The notes below the pieces were generated by a model, which saw only the letters and a program-made list of their open reading frames with translations, ran no database searches and was not told the DNA's origin. From positions 62,001 to 126,000 of the forward strand of contig CASDPA010000002.1 in the NCBI GenBank assembly GCA_949282255.1: a DNA stretch of 64,000 bases, read 5' to 3'. The number at the start of each line of letters is the position of its first letter. Within the stretch, counting starts at the first letter, position 1. Below are positions 1 through 7,977 of the stretch, in pieces. The stretch comes from an uncultured Spirochaetales bacterium (GTDB lineage: Bacteria; Spirochaetota; Spirochaetia; Sphaerochaetales; Sphaerochaetaceae). The translations under genes were made by a program, and so were the position numbers.

Positions 1-88
1 TGCGCCAGGCAGCCCAGGCTATGGTATGTTCGACAGCGAGTTCGACCGCGGAGACAAATTCAAGGATGCGGTAAAAAGACTCGGATGA
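1..88 (+). CDS. C-terminal end of an unidentified protein (partial)
   Basis: An open frame enters from the left edge (first full codon at base 2) and stops with TGA at 86-88, giving 28 residues ending in DAVKRLG. The fragment is rich in Gly, Asp and Lys and matches no family I can name. The only hairpin behind it (106-126) has its T-run on the other strand, so no terminator for this gene is visible. It converges on the metG operon. The stop is clear; the rest of the gene lies outside the window. Confidence 0.5.
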   Translation, partial: APGSPGYGMFDSEFDRGDKFKDAVKRLG

Positions 89-100
89 GACTTTTCTACA

Positions 101-127
101 AAAAAGCCGCACCCATCGGATGCGGCC
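101..127 (-). terminator. Rho-independent terminator of the metG operon
   Basis: On the minus strand the stem GCCGCA/TGCGGC closes around a short loop and is followed by a run of T (AAAAAA at 101-105 on the plus strand). It sits about 25 bases after the stop of the small gene downstream of metG. Confidence 0.75.
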
Positions 128-151
128 AAAACAATGAAATTGAAAGGAATC

Positions 152-544
152 TCACTTTCTCCTCAAGTAAAGAACGGATGAAAAATCGTTAAGAAAATCT
201 CTGACGCATTTTCCTCCGGCCTTGAATCCTGCAGCCCTGAGCTGGGAAAGAATGGAGAAGAATGTTGAGATCTCGACTGTTACGTCATCAGATTCGAGTG
301 CATCCTCAAGCTCATCTTCATCCACACCCTCAAGATCATAGGTTGAGCTTTCAACCGTATCCACATCACCATTCGAGTAGATCACATCGAAGAACGTGGT
401 TACAGTGGCATCATAAAGATCCTCGTCTTCCTTATAGTCCTGGTCGACATCCGTGTAGCAGACGACGGCCACATCGGTGGCGTCTTCCGGAATTTCAAGA
501 ACGATATCCTCGTTCCCGAGCCCTTCAAGTTTGGAAATTTCCAT
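152..544 (-). CDS. Small acidic protein downstream of metG, function unknown
   Basis: This 130-residue protein is strongly acidic in its middle (repeated Asp/Glu, for example EDEDLYDAT and DEDELEDALESDD) and basic at its end (VLYLRRK). I start it at the ATG at 542-544 because a strong GAGGAGG ribosome site lies just before it. An earlier in-frame ATG would overlap metG by 53 bases without a ribosome site. The gene begins 10 bases after the metG stop and shares its terminator, so it is probably co-transcribed. No domain is recognised; there is no signal peptide or membrane segment. Confidence 0.7.
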   Translation of the reverse strand: MEISKLEGLGNEDIVLEIPEDATDVAVVCYTDVDQDYKEDEDLYDATVTTFFDVIYSNGDVDTVESSTYDLEGVDEDELEDALESDDVTVEISTFFSILSQLRAAGFKAGGKCVRDFLNDFSSVLYLRRK

Positions 545-554
545 GTTCTCCTCC

Positions 555-2771
555 TCAGCCAACGTTTCCATTGACATATTTGTAAACCTTAAGGTGTTTG
601 CCTTCATATCCTAAAGGAAGGCCGTCCACACAGACTTCCCCGTTCACAGTCTTCATGGGCATTGCAAAGAAATGCTCGCTCTTGAGATAAGTGGTGATCT
701 TCTCAACCTTCTCCTCATTGTCGAATTCCATCACGGCTCCGACAGGAAATTCATCTGCAAACACAAGCTCGCAGGTAGCATGATCATGATCATCCTTATC
801 GGAGGCCGCAATGAGCATTCCATAGCTCTTTACCCCGCGGAAATTTGCCGGCTTGAGATTGGAAACGATCACGATGTTCCTTCCAAGAAGCTCATCCTCC
901 CTATAATAAGGCACGATCGAGGAGACTATCTGCCTCAATTCCGGCTCTCCTGTGTCGAGCTTGAGAATATAAAGCTTGTCCCCGTTCGGATGACGTTCGA
1001 CTTCCTTGACATTTGCAACCTTGAGAATAACCTTCTTCTTGAACGAATCCACAAGGCTGAGTTCTTCATTCTGATTATTGTTCATTTTTTCCTCTTTGAC
1101 TTGTTCTTCTTTCTTTTCAATTCTTTCGCTTTGAGATCCGGAATAGCGCTCACGAAGAGTCTCTATAAGCTTGTCCTCAAGCTTTGAGAAAAGGAGCTCG
1201 CATTTTTCAACCCGCACCTCCCCTTCAGTCTTTCCCACATCCGACCAGACAGAGCCCTCGCGTCCGAGGAAGGAAAGGATCTTCTCACCTGTAGAGGGAA
1301 TATAAGGACTGATCATCACTGCAAGGTCGCGGATGATGAAATAAAGGGTCGCAAGAAGATCTGCGGCCTTCTGGGGATCCTCGTTTTTGACCTTCCACGG
1401 TTCGCCGTCCTGGAAAGCCTTGTTACCCATGTCGGACAATTCGAAGATGGCGTGAAGCGCATCACGCTCTTCTGCCCTCTCAAGAAGATCTGTAATCTCC
1501 TTCTCCTTTTCCAACGCCTTAGCATAAAGCTCCTGGGAAATGGAATAAGAGCTGATCTTGGAGCCATAGAACCTGGAAATGAAGCTGAGCGTCCTATTTA
1601 CAAGGTTAGAAAGATTACCGATCAGTTCCTTGTTGACCTTGTCCTGGAAATCCTTCCAGGTGAAGGTGAAATCGCTCTTTTCAGGGCGGTTGTAGAACAT
1701 ATAGAATCTCCAGCAATCGGCGGGAATCCCTGTTTCCTGAACATCGTTGCCGAATACGCCGATACCTCTCGATTTACTGAATTTACCACCTTCGTAATTA
1801 AGGTATTCGGTCGAAGACATATGATAAAGCATCGTCCATTTTTCACCAGTTGCAAGCAGACTGGAAGGAAAGATGACAGTATGGAATGGAATGTTGTCCT
1901 TTCCTATGAATTGGAAGAGCTCGGTATTCTCGGGATCCCTCCACCAATATTGCCAGTCTTCCACCGCATTTGCAGTAATGGAAATATAGCCGATCGGAGC
2001 ATCAAACCAAACGTAAAAAACCTTATCCTCGAATCCGGGCTTTGGAACAGGTATTCCCCACTTGAGATCACGGGTTATGCACCTTTCCTGCAGCCCGTCG
2101 CGGATCCAGGAATTGGTGATCTGGACAGCATTCTTTGCCCAAAATCCTTCCACGCTGGCCTTGTCCATCCAATCCTTCAAAAGAGGGAGCGCCTTCGGCA
2201 GATTGATATAAAGATGCTTTGTTGATTTCAGGACCGGGGTGCTCCCGCACACCGAGCATTTCGGGTTGACCAATTCGGTTGGCTCCAAGAGCTTTCCGCA
2301 GGCGTCGCACTGATCGCCACGGGCATCCTCGCTTGCGCAATGCGGGCATGTTCCCTTTACATAACGGTCGGCTAAAAACCGTTTGCACTCCGGGCAATAC
2401 AGCTGTGTCATCTCCCTCTCGGAGATATAGCCGTTTTCATCCACCTTGTTGAATATGTGCTGGACGATCTCTGTCTGTTTTTCAGTGGATGTACGTCCAA
2501 AATAATCGAAATTGATATTGAACCACTTATAGATTTCCTTGTGGATCTCATGGTATTTGTCGCAAAGCTCCCTCGGGCTCACGCCTTCCTGAAGCGCCCG
2601 GGTCTCGCTTGCCGTGCCATACTCATCCGTACCGCAGATATAAAGGGTCTCATATCCTCTGAGACGGCAGAAGCGTGCAAACACATCCGCGCTAAGGACC
2701 TGGGTCAGATTGCCCAGATGAGGCACATTGTTGACATACGGGAGTGCTGAAGTAACTAATCTCTTTTTCAA
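555..2771 (-). CDS. metG: Methionine--tRNA ligase
   Basis: It charges tRNA-Met with methionine in the cytoplasm. The class I HIGH motif appears as HLGN (residues 18-21) after the typical start MKKRLVTSALPYVNN. A zinc knuckle with four CxxC pairs follows around residues 125-178, and the KMSKS loop reads KFSKSRG in the middle of the protein. After a charged linker near residues 575-600 there is a C-terminal EMAP/Trbp111-type tRNA-binding domain, so this is the long 738-residue form. The start codon is TTG, chosen because it gives the conserved N-terminus and follows a CAGGAGA ribosome site. A promoter lies directly upstream. Confidence 0.95.
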   Translation of the reverse strand: MKKRLVTSALPYVNNVPHLGNLTQVLSADVFARFCRLRGYETLYICGTDEYGTASETRALQEGVSPRELCDKYHEIHKEIYKWFNINFDYFGRTSTEKQTEIVQHIFNKVDENGYISEREMTQLYCPECKRFLADRYVKGTCPHCASEDARGDQCDACGKLLEPTELVNPKCSVCGSTPVLKSTKHLYINLPKALPLLKDWMDKASVEGFWAKNAVQITNSWIRDGLQERCITRDLKWGIPVPKPGFEDKVFYVWFDAPIGYISITANAVEDWQYWWRDPENTELFQFIGKDNIPFHTVIFPSSLLATGEKWTMLYHMSSTEYLNYEGGKFSKSRGIGVFGNDVQETGIPADCWRFYMFYNRPEKSDFTFTWKDFQDKVNKELIGNLSNLVNRTLSFISRFYGSKISSYSISQELYAKALEKEKEITDLLERAEERDALHAIFELSDMGNKAFQDGEPWKVKNEDPQKAADLLATLYFIIRDLAVMISPYIPSTGEKILSFLGREGSVWSDVGKTEGEVRVEKCELLFSKLEDKLIETLRERYSGSQSERIEKKEEQVKEEKMNNNQNEELSLVDSFKKKVILKVANVKEVERHPNGDKLYILKLDTGEPELRQIVSSIVPYYREDELLGRNIVIVSNLKPANFRGVKSYGMLIAASDKDDHDHATCELVFADEFPVGAVMEFDNEEKVEKITTYLKSEHFFAMPMKTVNGEVCVDGLPLGYEGKHLKVYKYVNGNVG

Positions 2772-2800
2772 AGCTTTTCTCCTGAAAAAATTTCCTGCTC

Positions 2801-2829
2801 ATTATAACTCGTTAGCATATCCTTTTCAA
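2801..2829 (-). promoter_or_regulatory. metG promoter
   Basis: On the minus strand TTGAAA and TATAAT are separated by exactly 17 bases, 30 bases before the metG TTG start. It lies back to back with the hflK promoter. Confidence 0.7.
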
Positions 2830-2874
2830 TTGACAAGACAACCAATCCCAATCCTTCCATTTTTGTTTTGCAGC

Positions 2875-2883
2875 TGATATATT
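2875..2883 (+). promoter_or_regulatory. Extended -10 promoter of hflK
   Basis: TGATATATT is an extended -10 element (TGnTATATT) ending 7 bases before the hflK ATG. No ribosome site lies between, so transcription probably starts at or next to the start codon. Confidence 0.5.
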
Positions 2884-2890
2884 CAATAGC

Positions 2891-3883
2891 ATGGAAAACC
2901 AAGAAAACAATTTTCAGGCAAGGCGTGGAAGAAGATCCGATTTCCACATCTCCCCTAAGCTGATTGTTTTCGTCATAGTCGCGCTGATCGTGTTGATTGC
3001 ACTGATGACCAGCTTTTTTGTTGTCGACCAGACGGAGAACGCAGTTGTTTTGAGATGTGGAAGGTATGTCCGCACCGTTGGCCCAGGGCTGCAGATGAAG
3101 CTTCCGTTCGGAATCGAGGAGAACCACAACGTGCAGACCCAGGTGGTGCAGACGCTCACCTTCGGTTACCGCTCCACCGATGAAACGGGCACATCCTTAT
3201 CGGGAAGCCAGGTCAGGGAGGATGAATCCCTCATGCTCACAGGAGATCTTAACATTGTATCCGTGGAATGGATTGTGCAATACTACATCAGTGATCCAAG
3301 GGCATGGCTGTTCAGCATAAATGAAAAAGAAAGGACCATAAGGGATATATCCCAGTCTGTCATGAACCAGCTGGTCGGAGATATGCCGATTCTATCCGTG
3401 ATGACAGACCAAAGGACAAGGATAGAATATGATGCGCAGACACTTATGCAGGAAATTTTCGACCGTTATGATTTCGGAATCCAGATTGTCACGGTAAAGC
3501 TCCAGAACATCGTTCCTCCCGAAGGGGATGTGCAGGATGCGTTTGAAGATGTGAACAAGGCAATCCAGGATATGAACAGGTATATCAACGAAGGTAAAGA
3601 ATATTACAACAAGGAAATCCCAGCCGCACAGGGAGAAGCGGAAAAGCTTGTTTTGCAGGCGCAGGGATATGCTGCAGAGCGTGTCAACCGGGCTACAGGT
3701 GATGCTGCCAGATTCATCTCGGTTTTGGATGAATACAAAAACAGCGAGGACATAACCCGCACAAGACTTTACATCGAGACGATGGAAGAGGTGCTCAAGA
3801 ACGGAAACGGAAAGCTTACACTGATTGACAAGAACCTCGGAAATTTCCTGCCATTTGCAGATGTGATGGGAGGTGCGCAGTGA
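2891..3883 (+). CDS. hflK: FtsH protease modulator HflK (SPFH/band 7 protein)
   Basis: HflK forms a membrane complex with HflC that encloses and regulates the FtsH protease. After a basic N-terminal tail (residues 1-20) there is one membrane helix at about 23-45. The SPFH domain then starts with the typical DQTENAVVLRCGRY and PGLQMKLPFG, and an Ala/Glu-rich helical tail follows (AQGEAEKLVLQAQGYAAERV). The length of 330 residues is normal. hflC overlaps its stop by 4 bases. FtsH itself lies at the right edge of the window, not in this operon. Confidence 0.93.
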   Translation: MENQENNFQARRGRRSDFHISPKLIVFVIVALIVLIALMTSFFVVDQTENAVVLRCGRYVRTVGPGLQMKLPFGIEENHNVQTQVVQTLTFGYRSTDETGTSLSGSQVREDESLMLTGDLNIVSVEWIVQYYISDPRAWLFSINEKERTIRDISQSVMNQLVGDMPILSVMTDQRTRIEYDAQTLMQEIFDRYDFGIQIVTVKLQNIVPPEGDVQDAFEDVNKAIQDMNRYINEGKEYYNKEIPAAQGEAEKLVLQAQGYAAERVNRATGDAARFISVLDEYKNSEDITRTRLYIETMEEVLKNGNGKLTLIDKNLGNFLPFADVMGGAQ

Positions 3884-4866
3884 AAAAACTCATAACAACT
3901 CTTGTAATAGCCGCGGTGATTCTTGTCATATTCTTTGTTCTAGGTCCGTTCTACGTCCTTGATGAGGGGCAGATGGCCGTAATAACCAGATTCGGAAAGA
4001 TTGTGCGGGTGGATGAAAATGCAGGCCTTTCTTTCAAGATGCCTGTAATAGACAATGTTGTCAAATATCCGAAAAAGCTTCTAAGCTGGGACGGGGATGC
4101 CCAAAGGATACCGACAAAGGAAAACCAGTTCATATGGGTCGATGCCACCGCAAGATGGAGGATAAGCGATGCAAAAAGGTTCTATGAAACCGTAAACACA
4201 CTGCAGGGCGGACTTGCAAGGCTCAACGATATCCTTGATTCCACAATAAGAACAGTAATAAGCGAGAACTATCTAAACGAGGCGGTACGGAGCAGCAACG
4301 ACATAAACAGCATCAAGATCGAGGAGGATGTGGGGAACATCGAGGATCTCGAGGACAAGGAAACGCTCAGGAGCCTTACCGCAACCGATACAAAGCAGCA
4401 GGAGATATCAATAGGACGTGAAGGACTTTCAAATATGATGCTTTCTCAGGCAAAGGAGCTGACACTCATATACGGAATAGAGCTTGAAGACATCATAATC
4501 AGGCAGATCAGGTATTCGGACGATCTTACAGAAAGCGTCTATACCCGCATGATAAAGGAAAGGAACCAGATTGCAGAGGCATACAGGTCATTCGGGCGTG
4601 GACAGCTTGCATCATGGCAGGGAAGAACCGATAATGACAAGATGTCGATACTTTCCGCAGCCTATGCCGAAAGCGAGAAGATAAAGGGAGAAGCGGATGC
4701 GAAGGCCGCTAAAATCTATGCGGATGCATACAGTAAGGATCCGGAATTCTTCAAGCTATGGACGCTGCTGGAATCCTATAAGCTCACATTATCGGATCTG
4801 GACAAGATATTAAGCTCGGATTTCGATTATTTCGATTATCTTTATTCTGTGGAAAATGATCACTAA
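3880..4866 (+). CDS. hflC: FtsH protease modulator HflC (SPFH/band 7 protein)
   Basis: Partner of HflK. An N-terminal membrane helix (about residues 4-26) is followed by the SPFH signature LDEGQMAVITRFGKIV, an R-x-x-DAKRFYETV segment typical of HflC, and a helical tail with AYAESEKIKGEADAKAAKIYADAYSKDPEFF. This last part is the conserved HflC end (family knowledge). It starts with GTG inside the hflK stop (GTGA overlap), which suggests coupled translation. Length 328 residues, as usual. Confidence 0.93.
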   Translation: MKKLITTLVIAAVILVIFFVLGPFYVLDEGQMAVITRFGKIVRVDENAGLSFKMPVIDNVVKYPKKLLSWDGDAQRIPTKENQFIWVDATARWRISDAKRFYETVNTLQGGLARLNDILDSTIRTVISENYLNEAVRSSNDINSIKIEEDVGNIEDLEDKETLRSLTATDTKQQEISIGREGLSNMMLSQAKELTLIYGIELEDIIIRQIRYSDDLTESVYTRMIKERNQIAEAYRSFGRGQLASWQGRTDNDKMSILSAAYAESEKIKGEADAKAAKIYADAYSKDPEFFKLWTLLESYKLTLSDLDKILSSDFDYFDYLYSVENDH

Positions 4867-5623
4867 ACTTTCCAGCACGGACTACCAGTCCGTGCTTTTC
4901 CATCTCAAAGGAAGGGAAAAGGAATTCCATTTCTTCATCGCCGCCCTTGAAAACAGTCATGAAAAAAAGCTTTTTTGCAGCACCTCGGATGGAGAAAAAA
5001 AGCTTTTCATTCTTATTTCCTCATCATTGATTATTCATCTGGCTGGAGAAACAGGAAAGCAAAACGAAGTCTTTTCCTTCATAAATAACCTTGAGTGGAG
5101 GATTCTCATCTCCCCTTCCTCATTGCTAGCGGAGATGGAGGGGAAAATAAATTTCCTTTCCGATGACAAAAGCCTTTTGATGGCGCTTGAAAAGGAAAAA
5201 TGCCCGCAGGACTGCAGGCAGGCCCGCATATTGAAAAGCCCTGAAGCTTTTTATGCGCTCACATGTCTGTACGATAGGATCGACGGATATTCGGATATAT
5301 ACTCGGGAAGCAGGGAAGATTTCATCATCGAAAGGCTTGAGCAGAGACAGCTGCACAGTCAAATAGTTGCAGCAATCGGCGGCAAAAGGCTTATAAGCAG
5401 TGCTGGTAGAAATGCCGATTTGATCCTGAGCGTTTGCACCGATCCTGAATATAGGAAAAAAGGATATGCGTCAAAAGTTCTCCGTCGGCTCATAAACCAT
5501 GCATTTATTTCAGATCCATCCCTGAAGAGGCTATATCTTTTCTGCCAGACTGAGGAGGCGAAGCGTCTTTATCTGAAGCTTGGATTTGAAAATGTTGTAA
5601 GCTATGATGTACTTAAGAGGTGA
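4856..5623 (+). CDS. GNAT-family N-acetyltransferase
   Basis: The protein has 255 residues. The C-terminal third carries the acetyl-CoA binding GNAT motif (CTDPEYRKKGYASKVLRRLI, residues 195-214) and the usual closing strand LYLKLGFENV. The N-terminal 150 residues are not recognisable and may be a substrate-specific GNAT-like half, as in the two-domain GNAT proteins of Gram-positives. The gene overlaps the end of hflC by 11 bases and is followed 3 bases later by the FAH-family gene, so it belongs to the hflK transcript. The substrate cannot be told from the sequence. Confidence 0.8.
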   Translation: MITKLSSTDYQSVLFHLKGREKEFHFFIAALENSHEKKLFCSTSDGEKKLFILISSSLIIHLAGETGKQNEVFSFINNLEWRILISPSSLLAEMEGKINFLSDDKSLLMALEKEKCPQDCRQARILKSPEAFYALTCLYDRIDGYSDIYSGSREDFIIERLEQRQLHSQIVAAIGGKRLISSAGRNADLILSVCTDPEYRKKGYASKVLRRLINHAFISDPSLKRLYLFCQTEEAKRLYLKLGFENVVSYDVLKR

Positions 5624-5626
5624 TTC

Positions 5627-6382
5627 ATGAAATATGTGCGATTCTTGACAAAGGACAATGAAACCAGATACGGAATTCTCGACGGCGGGATCATAACACC
5701 GTTTGTAGGCCAATGGTACGAAGGTGATCTTGCCCAAGGCGTAAAATATGAGCTTGGCGCAGTAAGGCTCCTATGCCCCACTGTCTTTTCAAAGGCGGTC
5801 TGCATAGGTTTGAATTACATCAACCATGCAAAAGAGCTTGAAATGCAGAAGCCTGAAAAGCCTGTAGTCTTTCTCAAGCCGAGCACATCTGCAATAGGAC
5901 CTGATGACGAGATAATCCATCCTTCCATTTCCAAAAGGGTGGACTTTGAAGCAGAACTTGCAGTGGTGATGAAAAAAGACACAAAGAACGTCAGCATTGA
6001 AGATGCCTACGATCATGTTCTTGGATACACGATTGCAAATGATGTTACAGCCAGGGACCTGCAGGAAAAAGGCGGGCAATGGACCATTTGCAAGGGCTTT
6101 GACACATTCTTGCCACTCGGACCATACATCTGCGATGAGATAAACCCGGAAAACGTGGAGATAGAAAGCTTTGTAAACGGGCAGCTCAGACAAAAGGGCA
6201 ACACGGCAGACATGATTTTCAACGTGCCGTTCCTCATCAGCTATATCTCATCCGTCATGACGCTGAAAAAAGGCGATGTGATCCTCACCGGCACTCCCAA
6301 GGGAATCGGAGGGATGGAAAAAGGAGATGTTGTTGAATGCGTCATCCAGGGCTTGGGTAGGCTTAGGAACAAAAACGTCTGA
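5627..6382 (+). CDS. Fumarylacetoacetate hydrolase-family protein
   Basis: This is a 251-residue FAH-fold enzyme. The metal ligands are visible as DFEAE (Glu108, Glu110) and NDVTARD (Asp139); the loop GLNYINHAKE and the strand VILTGTPKGIGG are typical of the family. Members hydrolyse or decarboxylate 2-oxo acids such as acylpyruvates, oxaloacetate or 2-hydroxyhepta-dienedioate; the exact substrate is open. No aromatic-degradation genes lie nearby, so an acylpyruvase or oxaloacetate decarboxylase housekeeping role is more likely (inference). A good ribosome site, AAGAGGTG, precedes the ATG. Confidence 0.87.
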   Translation: MKYVRFLTKDNETRYGILDGGIITPFVGQWYEGDLAQGVKYELGAVRLLCPTVFSKAVCIGLNYINHAKELEMQKPEKPVVFLKPSTSAIGPDDEIIHPSISKRVDFEAELAVVMKKDTKNVSIEDAYDHVLGYTIANDVTARDLQEKGGQWTICKGFDTFLPLGPYICDEINPENVEIESFVNGQLRQKGNTADMIFNVPFLISYISSVMTLKKGDVILTGTPKGIGGMEKGDVVECVIQGLGRLRNKNV

Positions 6383-6383
6383 T

Positions 6384-6412
6384 TTGCCCGAATTAAAATA
6401 TGCTGTTATCAT
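6384..6412 (+). promoter_or_regulatory. Promoter of the Imm5-like gene
   Basis: TTGCCC (6384-6389) and TATCAT (6407-6412) are 17 bases apart, placing the transcript start near 6419, where an in-frame ATG lies. Confidence 0.5.
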
Positions 6413-6418
6413 ATGGGT

Positions 6419-6955
6419 ATGGATGATATCGCATCGAGATATGACAGGGGGTGCGTGATCCTTTTTAAGAAAACCGATCCCATCCTCTTTCCTGTTTACG
6501 AAAAAATTGAAGCTATGAACCGGAGAGCGGTGGTCCTTTGGGCGTTCGAGGTTATAAAGGAACCTGCCGCATATCTTCTTGGACGGTATTCAAACAGATG
6601 GCCGATAAATGAAGCAATCGAGACCTGCCGCAGCTGGAGCCAAGGAATTGTCAAGATGAGCGAGGCAAGGAGATACATCCTTGGTCTGCATTCATTTGCA
6701 GGAAAATTGGAAGATAAAGCAGACCGTGCATTGGTCAGGGCGGTGGCGCAGGCATTATCTGCAATACATGTAAAAGATCATGCGATTGGATTCTGCATGT
6801 ATGAGCTTACAAGCATCATTTTCCAAGAAGGGTTTGATGCGGGGCTTTCGCTGGTTCCTGAAAGGATCATCTATTACGTTAAAAAGCAAGAGGAAGCGGA
6901 AAAGAAGGAAAAGGAAGAGGCTTTCAATTGGGCGCCGTTCCTTTTGAACGGATAA
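6419..6955 (+). CDS. Imm5-like putative immunity protein
   Basis: The core resembles the Imm5-like 'putative immunity protein' family. It has a helix with VLWAFEVIKE, a YSNRWPINEAIETCRSWSQG segment, a KMSEARRYILGLHSFA helix, and a long Ala/His-rich helix ending HVKDHAIGFCMYELT. The family is often found beside polymorphic toxins, but no toxin is visible here, so its role is uncertain. The ATG at 6413 abuts the -10 box, so I prefer the second in-frame ATG (6419), which coincides with the predicted transcript start. That gives 178 residues and a leaderless message. The C-terminus has a Lys/Glu-rich coil. Confidence 0.65.
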   Translation: MDDIASRYDRGCVILFKKTDPILFPVYEKIEAMNRRAVVLWAFEVIKEPAAYLLGRYSNRWPINEAIETCRSWSQGIVKMSEARRYILGLHSFAGKLEDKADRALVRAVAQALSAIHVKDHAIGFCMYELTSIIFQEGFDAGLSLVPERIIYYVKKQEEAEKKEKEEAFNWAPFLLNG

Positions 6956-7089
6956 AATTGATTTTATGAGAGCAATGGTATGTTTTTTCTTTCTTAAAAA
7001 CGGCTATAAGCCCCTACCCTCCATTTAAATTTGCTATCTCGTTACCCTGCAATCAGTTACAAAATTATTCAAAAAAAATTGCAAATATG

Positions 7090-7118
7090 TTGACGAAACA
7101 CCCTAAAAATAGTAGATT
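7090..7118 (+). promoter_or_regulatory. Promoter of tRNA-Leu
   Basis: TTGACG and TAGATT are separated by 17 bases, 18 bases before the mature tRNA 5' end. Confidence 0.75.
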
Positions 7119-7136
7119 ACTTGAGTACCAAGTAAT

Positions 7137-7220
7137 GCGGTCGTGGTGGAATTGGTAGACACGCTAGCTTGAGGTGCTAGTGCTTGAAAGGGCTTGGAGA
7201 TTCGAGTTCTCTCGGCCGCA
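7137..7220 (+). tRNA. tRNA-Leu (anticodon GAG)
   Basis: The acceptor stem GCGGTCG pairs with CGGCCGC, with discriminator A at 7220. The anticodon loop TTGAGGT on stem CTAGC/GCTAG gives GAG, reading CUC and CUU. A long variable arm before the TTCGAGTTC T-arm marks a class II leucine tRNA. The CCA end is not encoded. Confidence 0.95.
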
Positions 7221-7224
7221 GCTG

Positions 7225-7255
7225 AACCATATGGTTGATGCCATATGGTTTTTTT
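7225..7255 (+). terminator. Terminator of tRNA-Leu
   Basis: AACCATATGG and CCATATGGTT form a 10-bp stem around TTGATG, followed by seven T. Confidence 0.9.
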
Positions 7256-7313
7256 ATTTCACGATGTTTTTCTGATATTTTTACTTAATAACCATTAATT
7301 TCCCATAAAGTAA

Positions 7314-7342
7314 TTGACAAGCCTCTCATGGTTAAGTATCAT
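7314..7342 (+). promoter_or_regulatory. Promoter of tRNA-Met
   Basis: TTGACA and TATCAT are separated by 17 bases, 16 bases before the tRNA 5' end. Confidence 0.75.
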
Positions 7343-7358
7343 CTCAATGTTGCAAATC

Positions 7359-7431
7359 GGCGAGATAGCTCAGTAGGTAGAGCAACCGGCTCATATCCGG
7401 TCGGTCGGGGGTCCGAGTCCCTCTCTCGCTA
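7359..7431 (+). tRNA. tRNA-Met (anticodon CAT, elongator type)
   Basis: The anticodon loop CTCATAT on stem ACCGG/CCGGT gives CAT. The acceptor stem GGCGAGA/TCTCGCT has a G1-T72 wobble pair like the Bacillus elongator tRNA-Met, which argues against initiator tRNA. A lysidine-modified tRNA-Ile(CAT) is less likely but not excluded. The T-loop reads TCCGAGT instead of the standard TTCGAnT, so position 55 is C. CCA is not encoded. Confidence 0.85.
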
Positions 7432-7450
7432 AAGCTTTTTTTTAGTATAA

Positions 7451-7484
7451 AAGCTAGAGACACCAATCTCTGGCTTATTTTTTT
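7451..7484 (+). terminator. Terminator of tRNA-Met
   Basis: AAGCTAGAGA and TCTCTGGCTT form a 10-bp stem (one G-T pair) around CACCAA, then seven T. Confidence 0.88.
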
Positions 7485-7977
7485 CTTATAAATTTAAATC
7501 ATTAATAATATAGTTCAGACTCCAAGTCTGAAAAAGTAGCATAAAAAAGAAAAATCTTCAGCCTAATGATGATTAATTTATGACCATGTTCAATCGTTGT
7601 AGACTAGTTGTTATTCCCATTCCCTTCTCTCGACACTGATCAGAAAGAAAAAGGACTAAGGATAAATTACCTACCATTGAGGCTTAGAGTACAGTTTTCA
7701 ACTGAATTCTTGATAGTTTTGAATTACTGTACAAATAAGGATTAACGCTTTCTTTAAAAGTAGAAAAATAAAACTTTTGCTAAACTCTTATCCTTGATTT
7801 CATATAATCCAACTCATTATTGATGGCTTCGTACTTACAAAAGGCAAGAAAATCTTCGGTATCTAGTTCTTTATGCTGTTTCTACCTAAAATATAATTGC
7901 TCTAAGTATAGAACGGACAATAAACTAATATTATAACTTATCTTTAAATTCCTTTTTAGACATATTATTCTTAAACT
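7485..7977 (-). other. AT-rich gene-free stretch with a possible gene relic
   Basis: No intact gene is visible in nearly 500 bases. On the minus strand, one reading frame from about 7886 down to 7573 gives three protein-like segments of roughly 30-36 residues, separated only by in-frame stops. They contain for example KYEAINNELDYMKSRI, then STFKESVNPYLYSNSKLSRI, then SDQCREKGMGITTSLQRLNM. This could be a decayed gene next to the tRNA genes, or chance. A short perfect stem TTCAGACT/AGTCTGAA at 7514-7532 has no T-run. Confidence 0.3.

Noticed and set aside
2830-2835. TTGACA upstream of hflK as a -35 box
   Set aside because: The nearest -10 element is 42 bases away; the hflK promoter looks like an extended -10 type.
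6413-6418. ATG at 6413 as start of the Imm5-like gene
   Set aside because: It directly follows the -10 box, so a transcript from that promoter could not include it; the next ATG fits.
7514-7532. Hairpin TTCAGACT/AGTCTGAA as a terminator
   Set aside because: No T-run on either strand and no gene ending next to it.
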